Positions 19,772 through 27,060 of a stretch of 35,000 nt of DNA are shown in pieces; position 1 is the first letter of the stretch, and every line of letters starts with the position of its first letter. This DNA comes from Rhodobacter sp. (GTDB taxonomy: Bacteria; Pseudomonadota; Alphaproteobacteria; Rhodobacterales; Rhodobacteraceae). A model generated the notes under the pieces. That model searched no databases. It saw only the letters and a program-made list of their open reading frames with translations, and had not been told where the DNA came from. Location: positions 1 to 35,000 of the forward strand of contig JADCEF010000081.1 of NCBI GenBank assembly GCA_020250445.1. Reading direction: 5' to 3'. Both the position numbers and the translations under genes were made by a program.

Positions 19772-20928
19772 CCCTGGTGCTGCCAGACGGGGTGGACCCG
19801 CTGTGGGCCGCCGCAGGTGCCGCCGCCTTTGTGCTGCTGATCCTGCTGCTGACCCTGCGCGCTGCGGGGCGGGCGGGGCGCATGGCCGAACCGATGCTGC
19901 GCGAATTGAACTGGATGAGCCAGCGCGTGCAGGGTCTGGCCGAAGGGCAGGAACGCCTGACGGGCGGGCTTTCGCATCTGTCCGAAACGCAGGCGGTCAG
20001 CCAGACCGCCATGCTGGAGCTGATGGAACGCCGCCTGGCCGAGGTGCAGGCGGGCATGGCCGATGCGCTGACCGGCACCGCAACCCGCACGGCGCGGTCC
20101 CTTGGCGAATTGCAGCAGCGGCTGGAAACCATCGACAAGGCCCAGGCCAATATCGAAAAGCTGTCGGGCAATGTGCTGACGCTGCAGGACATCCTGTCGA
20201 ACAAGCAGACACGCGGGGCCTTCGGGGAAATCCAGCTGAACGATCTGGTCCGCAAGGTGCTGCCGCCCGATGCCTATACGATGCAGGCCACGCTTTCCAA
20301 CGGGAGGCGGGCGGATTGCCTGATCCACCTGCCCAATCCGCCCGGCCCCATCGTGGTCGATTCAAAATTCCCGCTCGAGGCCTATGAGGCGCTGCGGCGC
20401 GCCGAAACCCCGGCCGCGCTGACCGAAGCCACGCGGGGCATGCGCATGGCCGTGCGCGCCCATATCCGCGCCATTGCGGAGCGCTATATCCTGGATGGCG
20501 AAACCGCCGATGGCGCGCTGATGTTCCTGCCGTCGGAAGCGGTCTATGCCGAGCTGCACGCGAACTACCCCGAAGTGGTGCGCGAAGGCTTTGCCGCCAA
20601 GGTCTGGATCGTGTCGCCCACCACCTGCATGGCCACGCTCAACACCATGCGGGCTGTCCTTAAGGACGCGCGGATGCGCGAACATGCCGGGGCGATCCGC
20701 CGCGAGCTTTCGGAACTTTACCGCGATGTGGAACGGCTGGGCCTGCGGGTCGAAAATCTGGACCGGCATTTCGGCATGGCCGCCAAGGATATTGCCGACA
20801 TCCGCATTTCTTCCGACAAGGCGGCGCGGCGGGCGCGGCGGCTGGACAATTTCGACTTCGAGGAACTGGCACCCACGCGGGATGACCCGATCCCTGTGCC
20901 CCTGGCACCGAAGGATGCCGCAGAATGA
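19768..20928 (+). CDS. rmuC: DNA recombination protein RmuC
   Basis: The 386-aa protein has an N-terminal membrane segment (about residues 12-32), a coiled-coil stretch (about 45-150) and the RmuC nuclease-like domain with GAFGEIQL, IVVDSKFPLEAYEAL and ADGALMFLPSEAVYAELH. RmuC limits rearrangements at inverted repeats; the domain belongs to the PD-(D/E)xK fold, with DSKFP as part of the likely active site. The start is the ATG overlapping the mutL stop (ATGA), giving MTLVLPDGVDPLW; a longer frame from 19699 lies inside mutL. Its pairing with mutL suggests shared expression of genome-stability functions. Confidence 0.92.
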   Translation: MTLVLPDGVDPLWAAAGAAAFVLLILLLTLRAAGRAGRMAEPMLRELNWMSQRVQGLAEGQERLTGGLSHLSETQAVSQTAMLELMERRLAEVQAGMADALTGTATRTARSLGELQQRLETIDKAQANIEKLSGNVLTLQDILSNKQTRGAFGEIQLNDLVRKVLPPDAYTMQATLSNGRRADCLIHLPNPPGPIVVDSKFPLEAYEALRRAETPAALTEATRGMRMAVRAHIRAIAERYILDGETADGALMFLPSEAVYAELHANYPEVVREGFAAKVWIVSPTTCMATLNTMRAVLKDARMREHAGAIRRELSELYRDVERLGLRVENLDRHFGMAAKDIADIRISSDKAARRARRLDNFDFEELAPTRDDPIPVPLAPKDAAE

Positions 20929-21449
20929 GGCATCTTGCTGCCGCCGGTTACAGACCCATGCCCTGGGCAAACGGGCGCGGGACAACGGCGGAGGTGCTGC
21001 GCGAAGATGGCCCGGAGGGGCTGCGGTTTCGTCTGTCGATGGCCAGCGTGACCGGGGATGGTCCGTTCTCGGTCCTTCCGGGGATCGAGCGGACCCTGAC
21101 GGTCCTGTCCGGGCCCGGCTTCCGGCTGACAGGCGAAGGGCTGTCGCTGATCTGCGCGCCGCTGGTGCCGGTCTTCTTTCCGGGTGATCTGGCTTTATGC
21201 GCAGAGGGCACCGGCGGCTGTCCATCGGTGGACTTCAACGTGATGACGGCGCGCGCCCTGCCCCGCCCGACCGTCACCGTCTTGCAAGCACCCGTGGAAC
21301 TGCCTGCGGACGGGACGCTTTACCTTCTTGCCCTGGACCCCCTGGTCGTCAATGGCATGCCGGTACAGCGCCATGATCTTGTCATCACCGAAACCTCTGC
21401 ACGGATTGACGGGGCAGGAGCCGTCATCGCCGTGCGCCGCCCGCGTTAA
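20925..21449 (+). CDS. HutD/Ves family cupin protein
   Basis: The 174-aa protein matches the HutD/Ves family: PWANGRGTTAEV near the N-terminus, RFRLSMASVTGDGPFSVLPGIERTL, and VDFNVMTARA. It has a double cupin-like fold. The family is linked to histidine use (HutD) and a cold-induced E. coli protein (Ves), but its biochemical role is not established. The ATG overlaps the rmuC stop (ATGA), making it the third member of a mutL-rmuC-hutD mRNA. No histidine-utilisation gene lies nearby. The repeat R2 starts on the base after its TAA stop. Confidence 0.83.
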   Translation: MRHLAAAGYRPMPWANGRGTTAEVLREDGPEGLRFRLSMASVTGDGPFSVLPGIERTLTVLSGPGFRLTGEGLSLICAPLVPVFFPGDLALCAEGTGGCPSVDFNVMTARALPRPTVTVLQAPVELPADGTLYLLALDPLVVNGMPVQRHDLVITETSARIDGAGAVIAVRRPR

Positions 21450-21570
21450 CAGGGTTGCGAAAACTGCCCACCACAGGGGCCGCCTGACCGCAAAGCAGGA
21501 AACCCTTCCGCCTGCGTGCCCCGCGCGGTCCTGCCGGGGTCATCGCCCCTGCCCTGCGCCGCGCCTGAAT
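21450..21570 (+). repeat. Intergenic repeat block R2, copy B
   Basis: Aligns by eye with the reverse complement of 277-397: CAGGGTT, AGGGGC, GAAAGC/CAAAGC, CCTTCCGCCTGCG, CGCCCC and CCCTGCGC occur in the same order and spacing. Confidence 0.7.
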
Positions 21571-21742
21571 CAGGCTGGCCCTTGTTGCGCCTGCATGACG
21601 GGTCCTTATGTGACATTTGTCGGACACCGGGTTGCAAACAAGGTGCAATCCCCGTTGCGCCCGGAATGGCAAGCCGCCTTTCCGGCGGATCAGGATGGTT
21701 TTTCCGCCCGGCAGGCGGTCGGGCCGCGTCTTCAGTACCCTG
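21450..21742. mobile_element. MITE-like intergenic element with inverted ends (putative)
   Basis: The 293 bp exactly fill the gap between the hutD stop and the chrR stop. The left end CAGGGTTGCGAAAAC (21450-21464) and the reverse complement of the right end, CAGGGTACTGAAGAC (21728-21742), agree at 11 of 15 positions. Internal blocks match the stretch after ubiB (R2) and upstream of mutL (R3). No transposase frame is present. It could be a non-autonomous element or a transcribed structured 3' region shared by convergent genes; the evidence is repeat similarity alone. Confidence 0.5.
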
Positions 21743-22390
21743 TCAGATCCGCAGGAAGGGCTGCGCAATGCGCGGAATCAGCCGGTTGAAGCGCAGGGGC
21801 GCGTCGGTGGCTGCCAGACAGATGCAGTCTGCACCCTGTTCGGCAACCGGGGTGTGTTCCAGCTCTTCCGTTGCGATTTCAACGTCGCCGGGTCCGAAGC
21901 GGTCTTCGGTGTCCCGAAAGGCACCCTGCAGAACCAGGGTCAGTTCCATGCCGCGATGGCCATGATCCGGTACGGCCTGACCGGCCGGGATGTGCAGAAG
22001 CCGCGCGGTTGCGCCCTGGTCCGTCTTCAGGATGGCCTGGCGCACCCCCATGCCCACGGACCGCCATTTGACCGTCGAAAGGTCGCCGCCCACATAATCG
22101 CGCAGTGGCGCGGGAAACACGCTGCCCGGGATGCGCGGCGCACGGACAGGTTGGGCCTGCGGCAGGCCGGTGATGCGCGCCATGGTGGCCTCAAAGCTGT
22201 CTTCGGCCATGCGCGCCTGCCCGGCATCTTCAATAAGCGCGCCGCCGATGGCATCGAAAGACAGAAGGCGCGCCCGGCAATCGTCGCAAAGCGACACATG
22301 CGTTGCCACGACCAGGCTGAACGCCTCGGGCAATTGGCCCGCAGAATAGGCCATGAGCAAAGAGTCAGAGAGGTGGTGGCGGATCGTCAT
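21743..22390 (-). CDS. chrR: Zinc anti-sigma factor ChrR (cupin)
   Basis: The 215-aa ChrR holds RpoE inactive until singlet oxygen or some peroxides trigger its turnover. The N-terminal zinc anti-sigma domain has His6, His31, Cys35 and Cys38 in the HxxxCxxC pattern, the same numbers as the zinc ligands described for R. sphaeroides ChrR. The C-terminal cupin domain keeps His143, His145, Glu149 and His179, offset by two from those described there. Length and architecture are normal. It follows rpoE by 10 bp in the same unit, the expected arrangement for co-expressed sigma/anti-sigma pairs. Its stop codon abuts the putative inverted-repeat element. Confidence 0.95.
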   Translation of the reverse strand: MTIRHHLSDSLLMAYSAGQLPEAFSLVVATHVSLCDDCRARLLSFDAIGGALIEDAGQARMAEDSFEATMARITGLPQAQPVRAPRIPGSVFPAPLRDYVGGDLSTVKWRSVGMGVRQAILKTDQGATARLLHIPAGQAVPDHGHRGMELTLVLQGAFRDTEDRFGPGDVEIATEELEHTPVAEQGADCICLAATDAPLRFNRLIPRIAQPFLRI

Positions 22391-22400
22391 CTTCTTGCTT

Positions 22401-22943
22401 TCAACTCATCTGGTGGCGCAACCGTTCAAGCGCCAATCTGATACGCGATTTTATCGTGCCAAGGGGCAGACCTGTCTCTGCGGCGATTTCGCTGTGCGAC
22501 AAATCGCCGAAATAGGCCCGCTCGATCAGGGACCGCTGCTTTTCGGGCAGCTGGGCCAGCGCCTCGCCCAGACGGCGGCTTTCCTGCTGCAGCACCATCG
22601 CGTCGGCCTGATCCGGTTCGGGTTCCGGTCCCCAGGGCAATTCCTCGGGCTCGGGCCGGCGGGATTTGCGCAGGGCGTCAATCCGCCGGTTGCGCGCAAT
22701 TGTGAACACCCAGGTTGCAACGCTGGCCCGCTTGGGATCGAACATATGCGCCTTGTGCCAGATCGTCGCCATGACCTCTTGCGCACATTCTTCGGCCAAA
22801 GGCTCGTTTGCACCGGATTTTCGCAAGAACGCCTTGATCCTTGGGGCGAAGTGCCGGAACAAAAGCGCAAAGGCCCCCTTGTCTGCATCGTCGCGGACCC
22901 GAAGCAGAAGTGCGGCCCAGTCCTGTTCAGTTTCCGACGTCAT
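22401..22943 (-). CDS. rpoE: ECF sigma factor RpoE (ChrR-controlled, ECF11-like)
   Basis: The 180-aa extracytoplasmic-function sigma factor has region 2 at about 25-92 (ALLFRHFAPRIKAFL, ECAQEVMATIWHKA, TWVFTIARNRRIDALRK) and region 4 at about 127-175 (LPEKQRSLIERAYFGDLSHSEIA, LGTIKSRIRLALERLR). In R. sphaeroides the orthologue directs the singlet-oxygen response. The ATG at 22943, preceded by an AAGGGAATCGGAAGA purine stretch, is preferred over a longer frame reaching 23054, which lies at or before the predicted transcription start. A promoter of its own class lies about 120 bp upstream, so autoregulation is likely. It is divergent from its probable target operon. Confidence 0.95.
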   Translation of the reverse strand: MTSETEQDWAALLLRVRDDADKGAFALLFRHFAPRIKAFLRKSGANEPLAEECAQEVMATIWHKAHMFDPKRASVATWVFTIARNRRIDALRKSRRPEPEELPWGPEPEPDQADAMVLQQESRRLGEALAQLPEKQRSLIERAYFGDLSHSEIAAETGLPLGTIKSRIRLALERLRHQMS

Positions 22944-23060
22944 TCTTCCGATTCCCTTGGAGCCCGCAAGACGATGCAGCCCTGCGCGTGCAGCATAATG
23001 CTGCCCGCTGCCCTGCGCATCCATCTTTTCCAAAGGACCTGTATCCAGTGTCATGCCGAA

Positions 23061-23088
23061 AATACGTGCACGGGCTGCCGCCGGATCA
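23061..23088 (-). promoter_or_regulatory. Predicted RpoE promoter of rpoE-chrR
   Basis: On the minus strand TGATCC (23088-23083) is followed after exactly 16 bp by CGTATT (23066-23061). This matches the TGATCC / CGTA-type elements reported for RpoE-ChrR (ECF11) promoters and is repeated, with the same spacing, on the other strand at 23134-23161. Confidence 0.72.
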
Positions 23089-23133
23089 CCCGATCTGCGG
23101 GAAAATCACACAGGGACGGCTGGCGATGCTTTC

Positions 23134-23161
23134 TGATCCGATTCATCGGTCGCGCCGTAAC
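23134..23161 (+). promoter_or_regulatory. Predicted RpoE promoter of the oxidoreductase operon
   Basis: TGATCC (23134-23139), a 16-bp spacer and CGTAAC (23156-23161) stand about 36 bp before the ATG at 23198. The identical layout to the divergent rpoE promoter supports both. The predicted start near 23168 leaves a leader of about 30 nt and decides the start codon of the next gene. Confidence 0.75.
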
Positions 23162-23197
23162 CAGTTCAAAGACGACAAACAAAGGGACAATCCACTC

Positions 23198-24490
23198 ATG
23201 CCTTTCGAACGGCTTACTGCGGCACCGCGGCGCATCGCGGTGATTGGAGGCGGCATTTCCGGGATGGCCGCCGCCTATCTTCTTGCGCGTGACAACGCGG
23301 TCGTGCTGTTCGAGGCGGAAGGTCGCCTGGGGGGGCACGCACGCACCGTCATGGCGGGGAAGCGTGGCGATCAGCCGGTGGATACCGGGTTTATTGTCTA
23401 CAACCGCGTCAACTACCCCAATCTCGTCGCCCTTTTTGAACAGCTTGGCGTTCCGACCGTTCCAAGCAACATGAGCTTTGGCGTGTCGCTGGGCGGCGGC
23501 CGGCTGGAATACGGGCTGGCCAGCTTTGATGCCCTGTTCGCGCAGCGGCGCAACCTGGTGAACCCGCGCTTTCTTGCGATGCTGCGCGACATCACGCGCT
23601 TCAACGCAAAGGCAGCGGATCTGGCGCAGGATGATGGCATCAGCCTTGGGGATTTCCTTGATCAGATCGGGACCGGGGACTGGTTCCGCGACCATTATCT
23701 TTTGCCGCTTTCGGGGGCGATCTGGTCGACACCGACCGCCGGCATGATGAACTTTCCAGCGCAGCCGCTGATCCGGTTTTTCCGCAACCACGCGCTGCTG
23801 GGATATTACGGTCAGCATCAGTGGTACACGGTCAAGGGCGGCTCGGTCGAATATGTGCGCCGCCTGCAGGCCTCTCTGGCGGGCCAGGGCGTTGACCTGC
23901 GGCTGGGCACGCCGGTCGCGGGGGTACGCCGGGGTGCCGCGGGGCCTGCGGTGCGCGTGACCGGGGGCGAGTGGGAGATGTTCGACGACATCGTTCTGGC
24001 CAGCCATGCCGACGACACGCTGCGCCTTCTGTCCGATGCAACGCCCGAAGAACGCGCCGCACTGTCTGCCGTGCGCTATCAGCCGAACGAGGCGGTTCTG
24101 CATTCCGATCCGTCGGTCATGCCAAAACGCAAGCTGGCCTGGGCATCCTGGGTCTATGTCGAACCGGCCGGGCCGAAACCTGACCGGATCGATCTGACCT
24201 ACTGGATGAATTCGCTGCAGCCGATCCCGCAGGACGACCCGCTGTTTGTCACGCTGAATTCGAACAAGCCGATCCGCGAGGATCTGATCCATGATACGGT
24301 GACTTTCCGGCACCCTGTCTACGACATGGGGGCGTTCCGGGCACAGGACCGGCTGCGCCGGATGAACGGCGCGCAGGACACCTGGTTCTGCGGGGCCTGG
24401 ATGCGCAACGGATTTCACGAAGACGGCTTTGCCAGCGCCCTTGACGTGGTCGGTGCGATGCGCGCGCGGCAAAGTCTGCTGGCCGCATGA
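23198..24490 (+). CDS. FAD-dependent oxidoreductase (flavin amine-oxidase type), RpoE target
   Basis: The 430-aa flavoprotein has the dinucleotide-binding motif VIGGGISGMAAAYLL (15-29) followed by the acidic end FEAEGRLGGHART, a typical NAD(P)-binding/amine-oxidase-like family pattern. The C-terminal FCGAWMRNGFHEDGFASALDV closes the FAD site. In R. sphaeroides the syntenic RpoE-controlled gene has been linked to forming methylated and furan fatty acids, where a flavin enzyme desaturates a methylated acyl chain; applying that here is inference. The ATG at 23198 with AAAGGGA upstream is chosen, since the open frame further upstream contains the promoter. It overlaps the DUF1365 gene (ATGA) as first gene of the operon. 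Confidence 0.88.
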   Translation: MPFERLTAAPRRIAVIGGGISGMAAAYLLARDNAVVLFEAEGRLGGHARTVMAGKRGDQPVDTGFIVYNRVNYPNLVALFEQLGVPTVPSNMSFGVSLGGGRLEYGLASFDALFAQRRNLVNPRFLAMLRDITRFNAKAADLAQDDGISLGDFLDQIGTGDWFRDHYLLPLSGAIWSTPTAGMMNFPAQPLIRFFRNHALLGYYGQHQWYTVKGGSVEYVRRLQASLAGQGVDLRLGTPVAGVRRGAAGPAVRVTGGEWEMFDDIVLASHADDTLRLLSDATPEERAALSAVRYQPNEAVLHSDPSVMPKRKLAWASWVYVEPAGPKPDRIDLTYWMNSLQPIPQDDPLFVTLNSNKPIREDLIHDTVTFRHPVYDMGAFRAQDRLRRMNGAQDTWFCGAWMRNGFHEDGFASALDVVGAMRARQSLLAA

Positions 24491-25239
24491 CAGGGGTGGA
24501 CCACATAAGAGGCGAGACGTTCCACGGCCGCAAGGGGGCCGTGACGAACGCGTTCCGCTATGGTGTTGATTACATCCTGCTCGATCCGGTGACGGCACGC
24601 GGACCCTCGCTGTTTTCGCGCAATGGCCGCAACGTCACCTCGCTGCACGACACCGACCATGGCGGTCTACCAGGCCAGGGGCGTGGCGTTGCCTGGGTGC
24701 GCGAGGTGCTGGCGGCGCATGACCTGCCCGGGGCGGACCGCATCCTGCTTCTGGCACAGCCCCGCGTTCTGGGCCATGTCTTCAACCCGGTGTCGTTCTG
24801 GCTGTGCCATGACGCGGCGGGCGCGCTGCGCGTGGTCATCGCCGAGGTCTCGAACACCTATGGCGACCGCCATTCCTATCTGTGCCACCGCCCCGATCTG
24901 GCACCTTTGGGGCGCGAAGACACGGTTCAGGCCCGCAAGATCTTTCACGTCTCGCCGTTTCAGCCCGTCGAGGGCGGCTATGCGTTCCGCTTTGACATCC
25001 GCAGCGACCGCATCGGCATCCGGATCGATTACACGGCGGGACAGGGCGGGCTGATCGCGACGCTGACCGGGCGCAGGGTGCCGCTGACAAACGGCGGCAT
25101 CCTGCGGGCCTGCCTGCGGCGGCCCTTCGGCTCGCGCCGGGTGCTGGCGCTGATCTACTGGCAGGCGGCACGGCTTTACTGGAAGGGTGCAGGTTTTCGT
25201 GACCGCCCGGCCCCGCCGGCAGAGGAGGTGAGCCGATGA
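24487..25239 (+). CDS. DUF1365 family protein, second gene of RpoE operon
   Basis: The 250-aa protein carries the DUF1365 hallmarks: an N-terminal NAFRYGVDYILLD, GHVFNPVSFWLCH (96-108), EVSNTYGDRHSYL (120-132) and KIFHVSPF. The conserved His/Asn/Arg-rich segments suggest an enzyme, but no structure-based active site is established. DUF1365 genes are frequently beside flavin amine-oxidase-like and cyclopropane-fatty-acid-synthase-like genes. In R. sphaeroides the counterpart lies in the same RpoE operon and is implicated in the oxygen-dependent step of furan fatty acid formation. Coupled by ATGA overlaps to both neighbours. Function here is inferred from synteny only. Confidence 0.88.
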   Translation: MTGVDHIRGETFHGRKGAVTNAFRYGVDYILLDPVTARGPSLFSRNGRNVTSLHDTDHGGLPGQGRGVAWVREVLAAHDLPGADRILLLAQPRVLGHVFNPVSFWLCHDAAGALRVVIAEVSNTYGDRHSYLCHRPDLAPLGREDTVQARKIFHVSPFQPVEGGYAFRFDIRSDRIGIRIDYTAGQGGLIATLTGRRVPLTNGGILRACLRRPFGSRRVLALIYWQAARLYWKGAGFRDRPAPPAEEVSR

Positions 25240-26498
25240 AGGCCCTGACCCTGCCGCAGACGGATGCTGCCCCGCGTCTTGGGGCCTGGGCCCTGTTTGC
25301 GGGGCTGATCGCGGCAGCCGGTCTGCCGATCTATATCCATGCGCCGAAATTCTATGTCGATGAATATGGCGTCGGTCTGGCAGCCCTTGGCGGTGCCCTG
25401 GTGCTGCTGCGGCTGATTGATGTGGCGCAGGACCCGCTGCTGGGCTGGCTGTCGGAACGCCATGAAAGGCAGCGCGGGCGGCTGGTGGCCCTGTGCGTGC
25501 TGGGCATGGCGGCGGCGATGGTGGCGCTGTTTGCCGTGACCCCGCCGGTGGCCCCGCTGTGGTGGTTTTCAATCACGCTGACTGTTCTGTTTTCCGCCTT
25601 CAGTTTTCTGTCGATCTCGTTCTATGCCGAAGGCGTGCGCAAGGCGGCCGGGCTTGGGCCGCAGGGTCATCTGCGGCTGGCGGGCTGGCGCGAAGGCGGT
25701 GCCTTGCTGGGTGTGTCGCTGGCGGCCGTGGCCCCGGTGGCCCTTGCATCCGTCACCGATACCCCTTTCACCGGCTTTGCGATCGGCTTTGCCGTGGTGG
25801 CGCTGGTTGCCGCCTGGGCGATGCGGCGTGAATGGGGGCAGGCAGAGGTCACGGCCCGCGCCCCGGCCGAAGTTGCGCTGCGCGATGTGCTGTCGGACGG
25901 GCTGGCGCGGCGTCTGCTGCTGCTGGCGCTGGTGAATGCAACACCGGTCGCGGTGACATCGACACTGTTTCTGTTCTTCGTCGAAAGCCGTCTGGACTCT
26001 CGGGGAAGCGAAGGCCCGCTGCTGCTGCTGTTCTTCCTGTCGGCGGCGGCGTCGACCCCGGCATGGAGCAGGCTGGCGGCCCGGTACGGGGAAAAACCGG
26101 TCCTGCTGGCGGGCATGCTGCTGGCGGTGCTGTCCTTTGCCTGTGCTGCCACCCTGGGGTCGGGCGATGTGCTGGTTTTTGCCGCAATCTGCGCGGCGTC
26201 GGGGGCGGCCCTTGGGGCCGACATGACACTGCTGCCCGCGATCTTTGCCCGCCGCCTGTCGGTGATCGCACCTGGGGCCGGGGCCGGGTTTGGCCTGTGG
26301 TCCTTTGTCACCAAACTGACCCTGGCGATTGCTGCGGGAACCCTGTTGCCGCTGCTGGAGGCGAAGGGGTTCGTCTCGGGCGGGGTGAACGCCGAAGGCG
26401 CGCTTGTGCTGCTGACGGTTCTATATGCCATCGTTCCCTGTGTCCTGAAACTTGTGGCGATCGGGCTTCTGCTCGTCACCCCCATAGCGGAGAACTGA
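25236..26498 (+). CDS. GPH/MFS-type transporter, third gene of RpoE operon
   Basis: The 420-aa membrane protein has about twelve hydrophobic segments. The early LVLLRLIDVAQDPLLGWLSERHERQRGR is the R-D-x-x-x-DP-x-x-G signature of glycoside-pentoside-hexuronide:cation symporters, which belong to the major facilitator superfamily. The relatives of this operon's gene are not known sugar carriers, and the substrate could be a lipid or a lipid precursor. The start overlaps the DUF1365 stop (ATGA) and the gene is followed after one base by the DUF3833 gene, so it is firmly part of the operon. Confidence 0.87.
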   Translation: MKALTLPQTDAAPRLGAWALFAGLIAAAGLPIYIHAPKFYVDEYGVGLAALGGALVLLRLIDVAQDPLLGWLSERHERQRGRLVALCVLGMAAAMVALFAVTPPVAPLWWFSITLTVLFSAFSFLSISFYAEGVRKAAGLGPQGHLRLAGWREGGALLGVSLAAVAPVALASVTDTPFTGFAIGFAVVALVAAWAMRREWGQAEVTARAPAEVALRDVLSDGLARRLLLLALVNATPVAVTSTLFLFFVESRLDSRGSEGPLLLLFFLSAAASTPAWSRLAARYGEKPVLLAGMLLAVLSFACAATLGSGDVLVFAAICAASGAALGADMTLLPAIFARRLSVIAPGAGAGFGLWSFVTKLTLAIAAGTLLPLLEAKGFVSGGVNAEGALVLLTVLYAIVPCVLKLVAIGLLLVTPIAEN

Positions 26499-26499
26499 C

Positions 26500-27060
26500 A
26501 TGCCCACGATCCTTTCGCTGCTGCTTGGCATGTGCCTCATGCTTGGTCTGGTGGCCCTGCACGCGCGGATGACGGGTTTCCGTGCCCAGAGGCCGCGCGA
26601 TTATGCCGCCACCCTGCCGCACTTTGATCTGCGGCGATACCTGAACGGCCCCATCCAGTGCGAAGGGGTGATCTATGGGCCCATGGGGCGCGTTTCGTCA
26701 CGCTTCGTGGCGGATTTCGATGCGCGCTGGGACGGCAACGTCGGGGTGATGACCGAACGCTTCCGCTATGACAGCGGTGCCGTGCAGAACCGGGAATGGA
26801 CCCTGACGCTGGGCAATGACGGGGCCGTCAAGGCCACAGCACCGGATGTCGTCGGCGAAGGTCATGGCCGGGCCGAAGGCGCGGGCGTGCAGTTGACCTA
26901 CCGCCTGCGCCTGCGGCCCGAGGCGGGCGGGCATGTGCTGAGGGTGACAGACTGGATGTACCTGATGGAAAACGGCACGATCATGAACCGCAGCCAGTTC
27001 ACCAAGTTCGGGATCAAGGTGGCGGAACTTGTGGCCACGATGCGGAAGAAAGACGCATGA
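26500..27060 (+). CDS. DUF3833 family membrane-anchored protein
   Basis: The 186-aa protein matches DUF3833: FDLRRYLNGPIQCEGVIYGPMGRVSSRF, ERFRYDSGAVQNREWTL, DVVGEGHG, and the strongly conserved WMYLMENGTIMNRSQFTKFGIKV. The first 20 residues are hydrophobic and act as a signal or anchor; many homologues are lipoproteins, but the lipobox-like Cys12 here is not in a clear lipobox. It is probably a periplasmic or membrane-facing beta-barrel lipid-binding-like protein (inference). One base separates it from the transporter and it overlaps the following dehydrogenase (ATGA). Function unknown. Confidence 0.85.
   Translation: MPTILSLLLGMCLMLGLVALHARMTGFRAQRPRDYAATLPHFDLRRYLNGPIQCEGVIYGPMGRVSSRFVADFDARWDGNVGVMTERFRYDSGAVQNREWTLTLGNDGAVKATAPDVVGEGHGRAEGAGVQLTYRLRLRPEAGGHVLRVTDWMYLMENGTIMNRSQFTKFGIKVAELVATMRKKDA

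Noticed and set aside
22841-23197. N-terminal extension of the FAD oxidoreductase by 119 codons
   Set aside because: It would overlap rpoE and contain the predicted promoter; the protein match starts after 23198.
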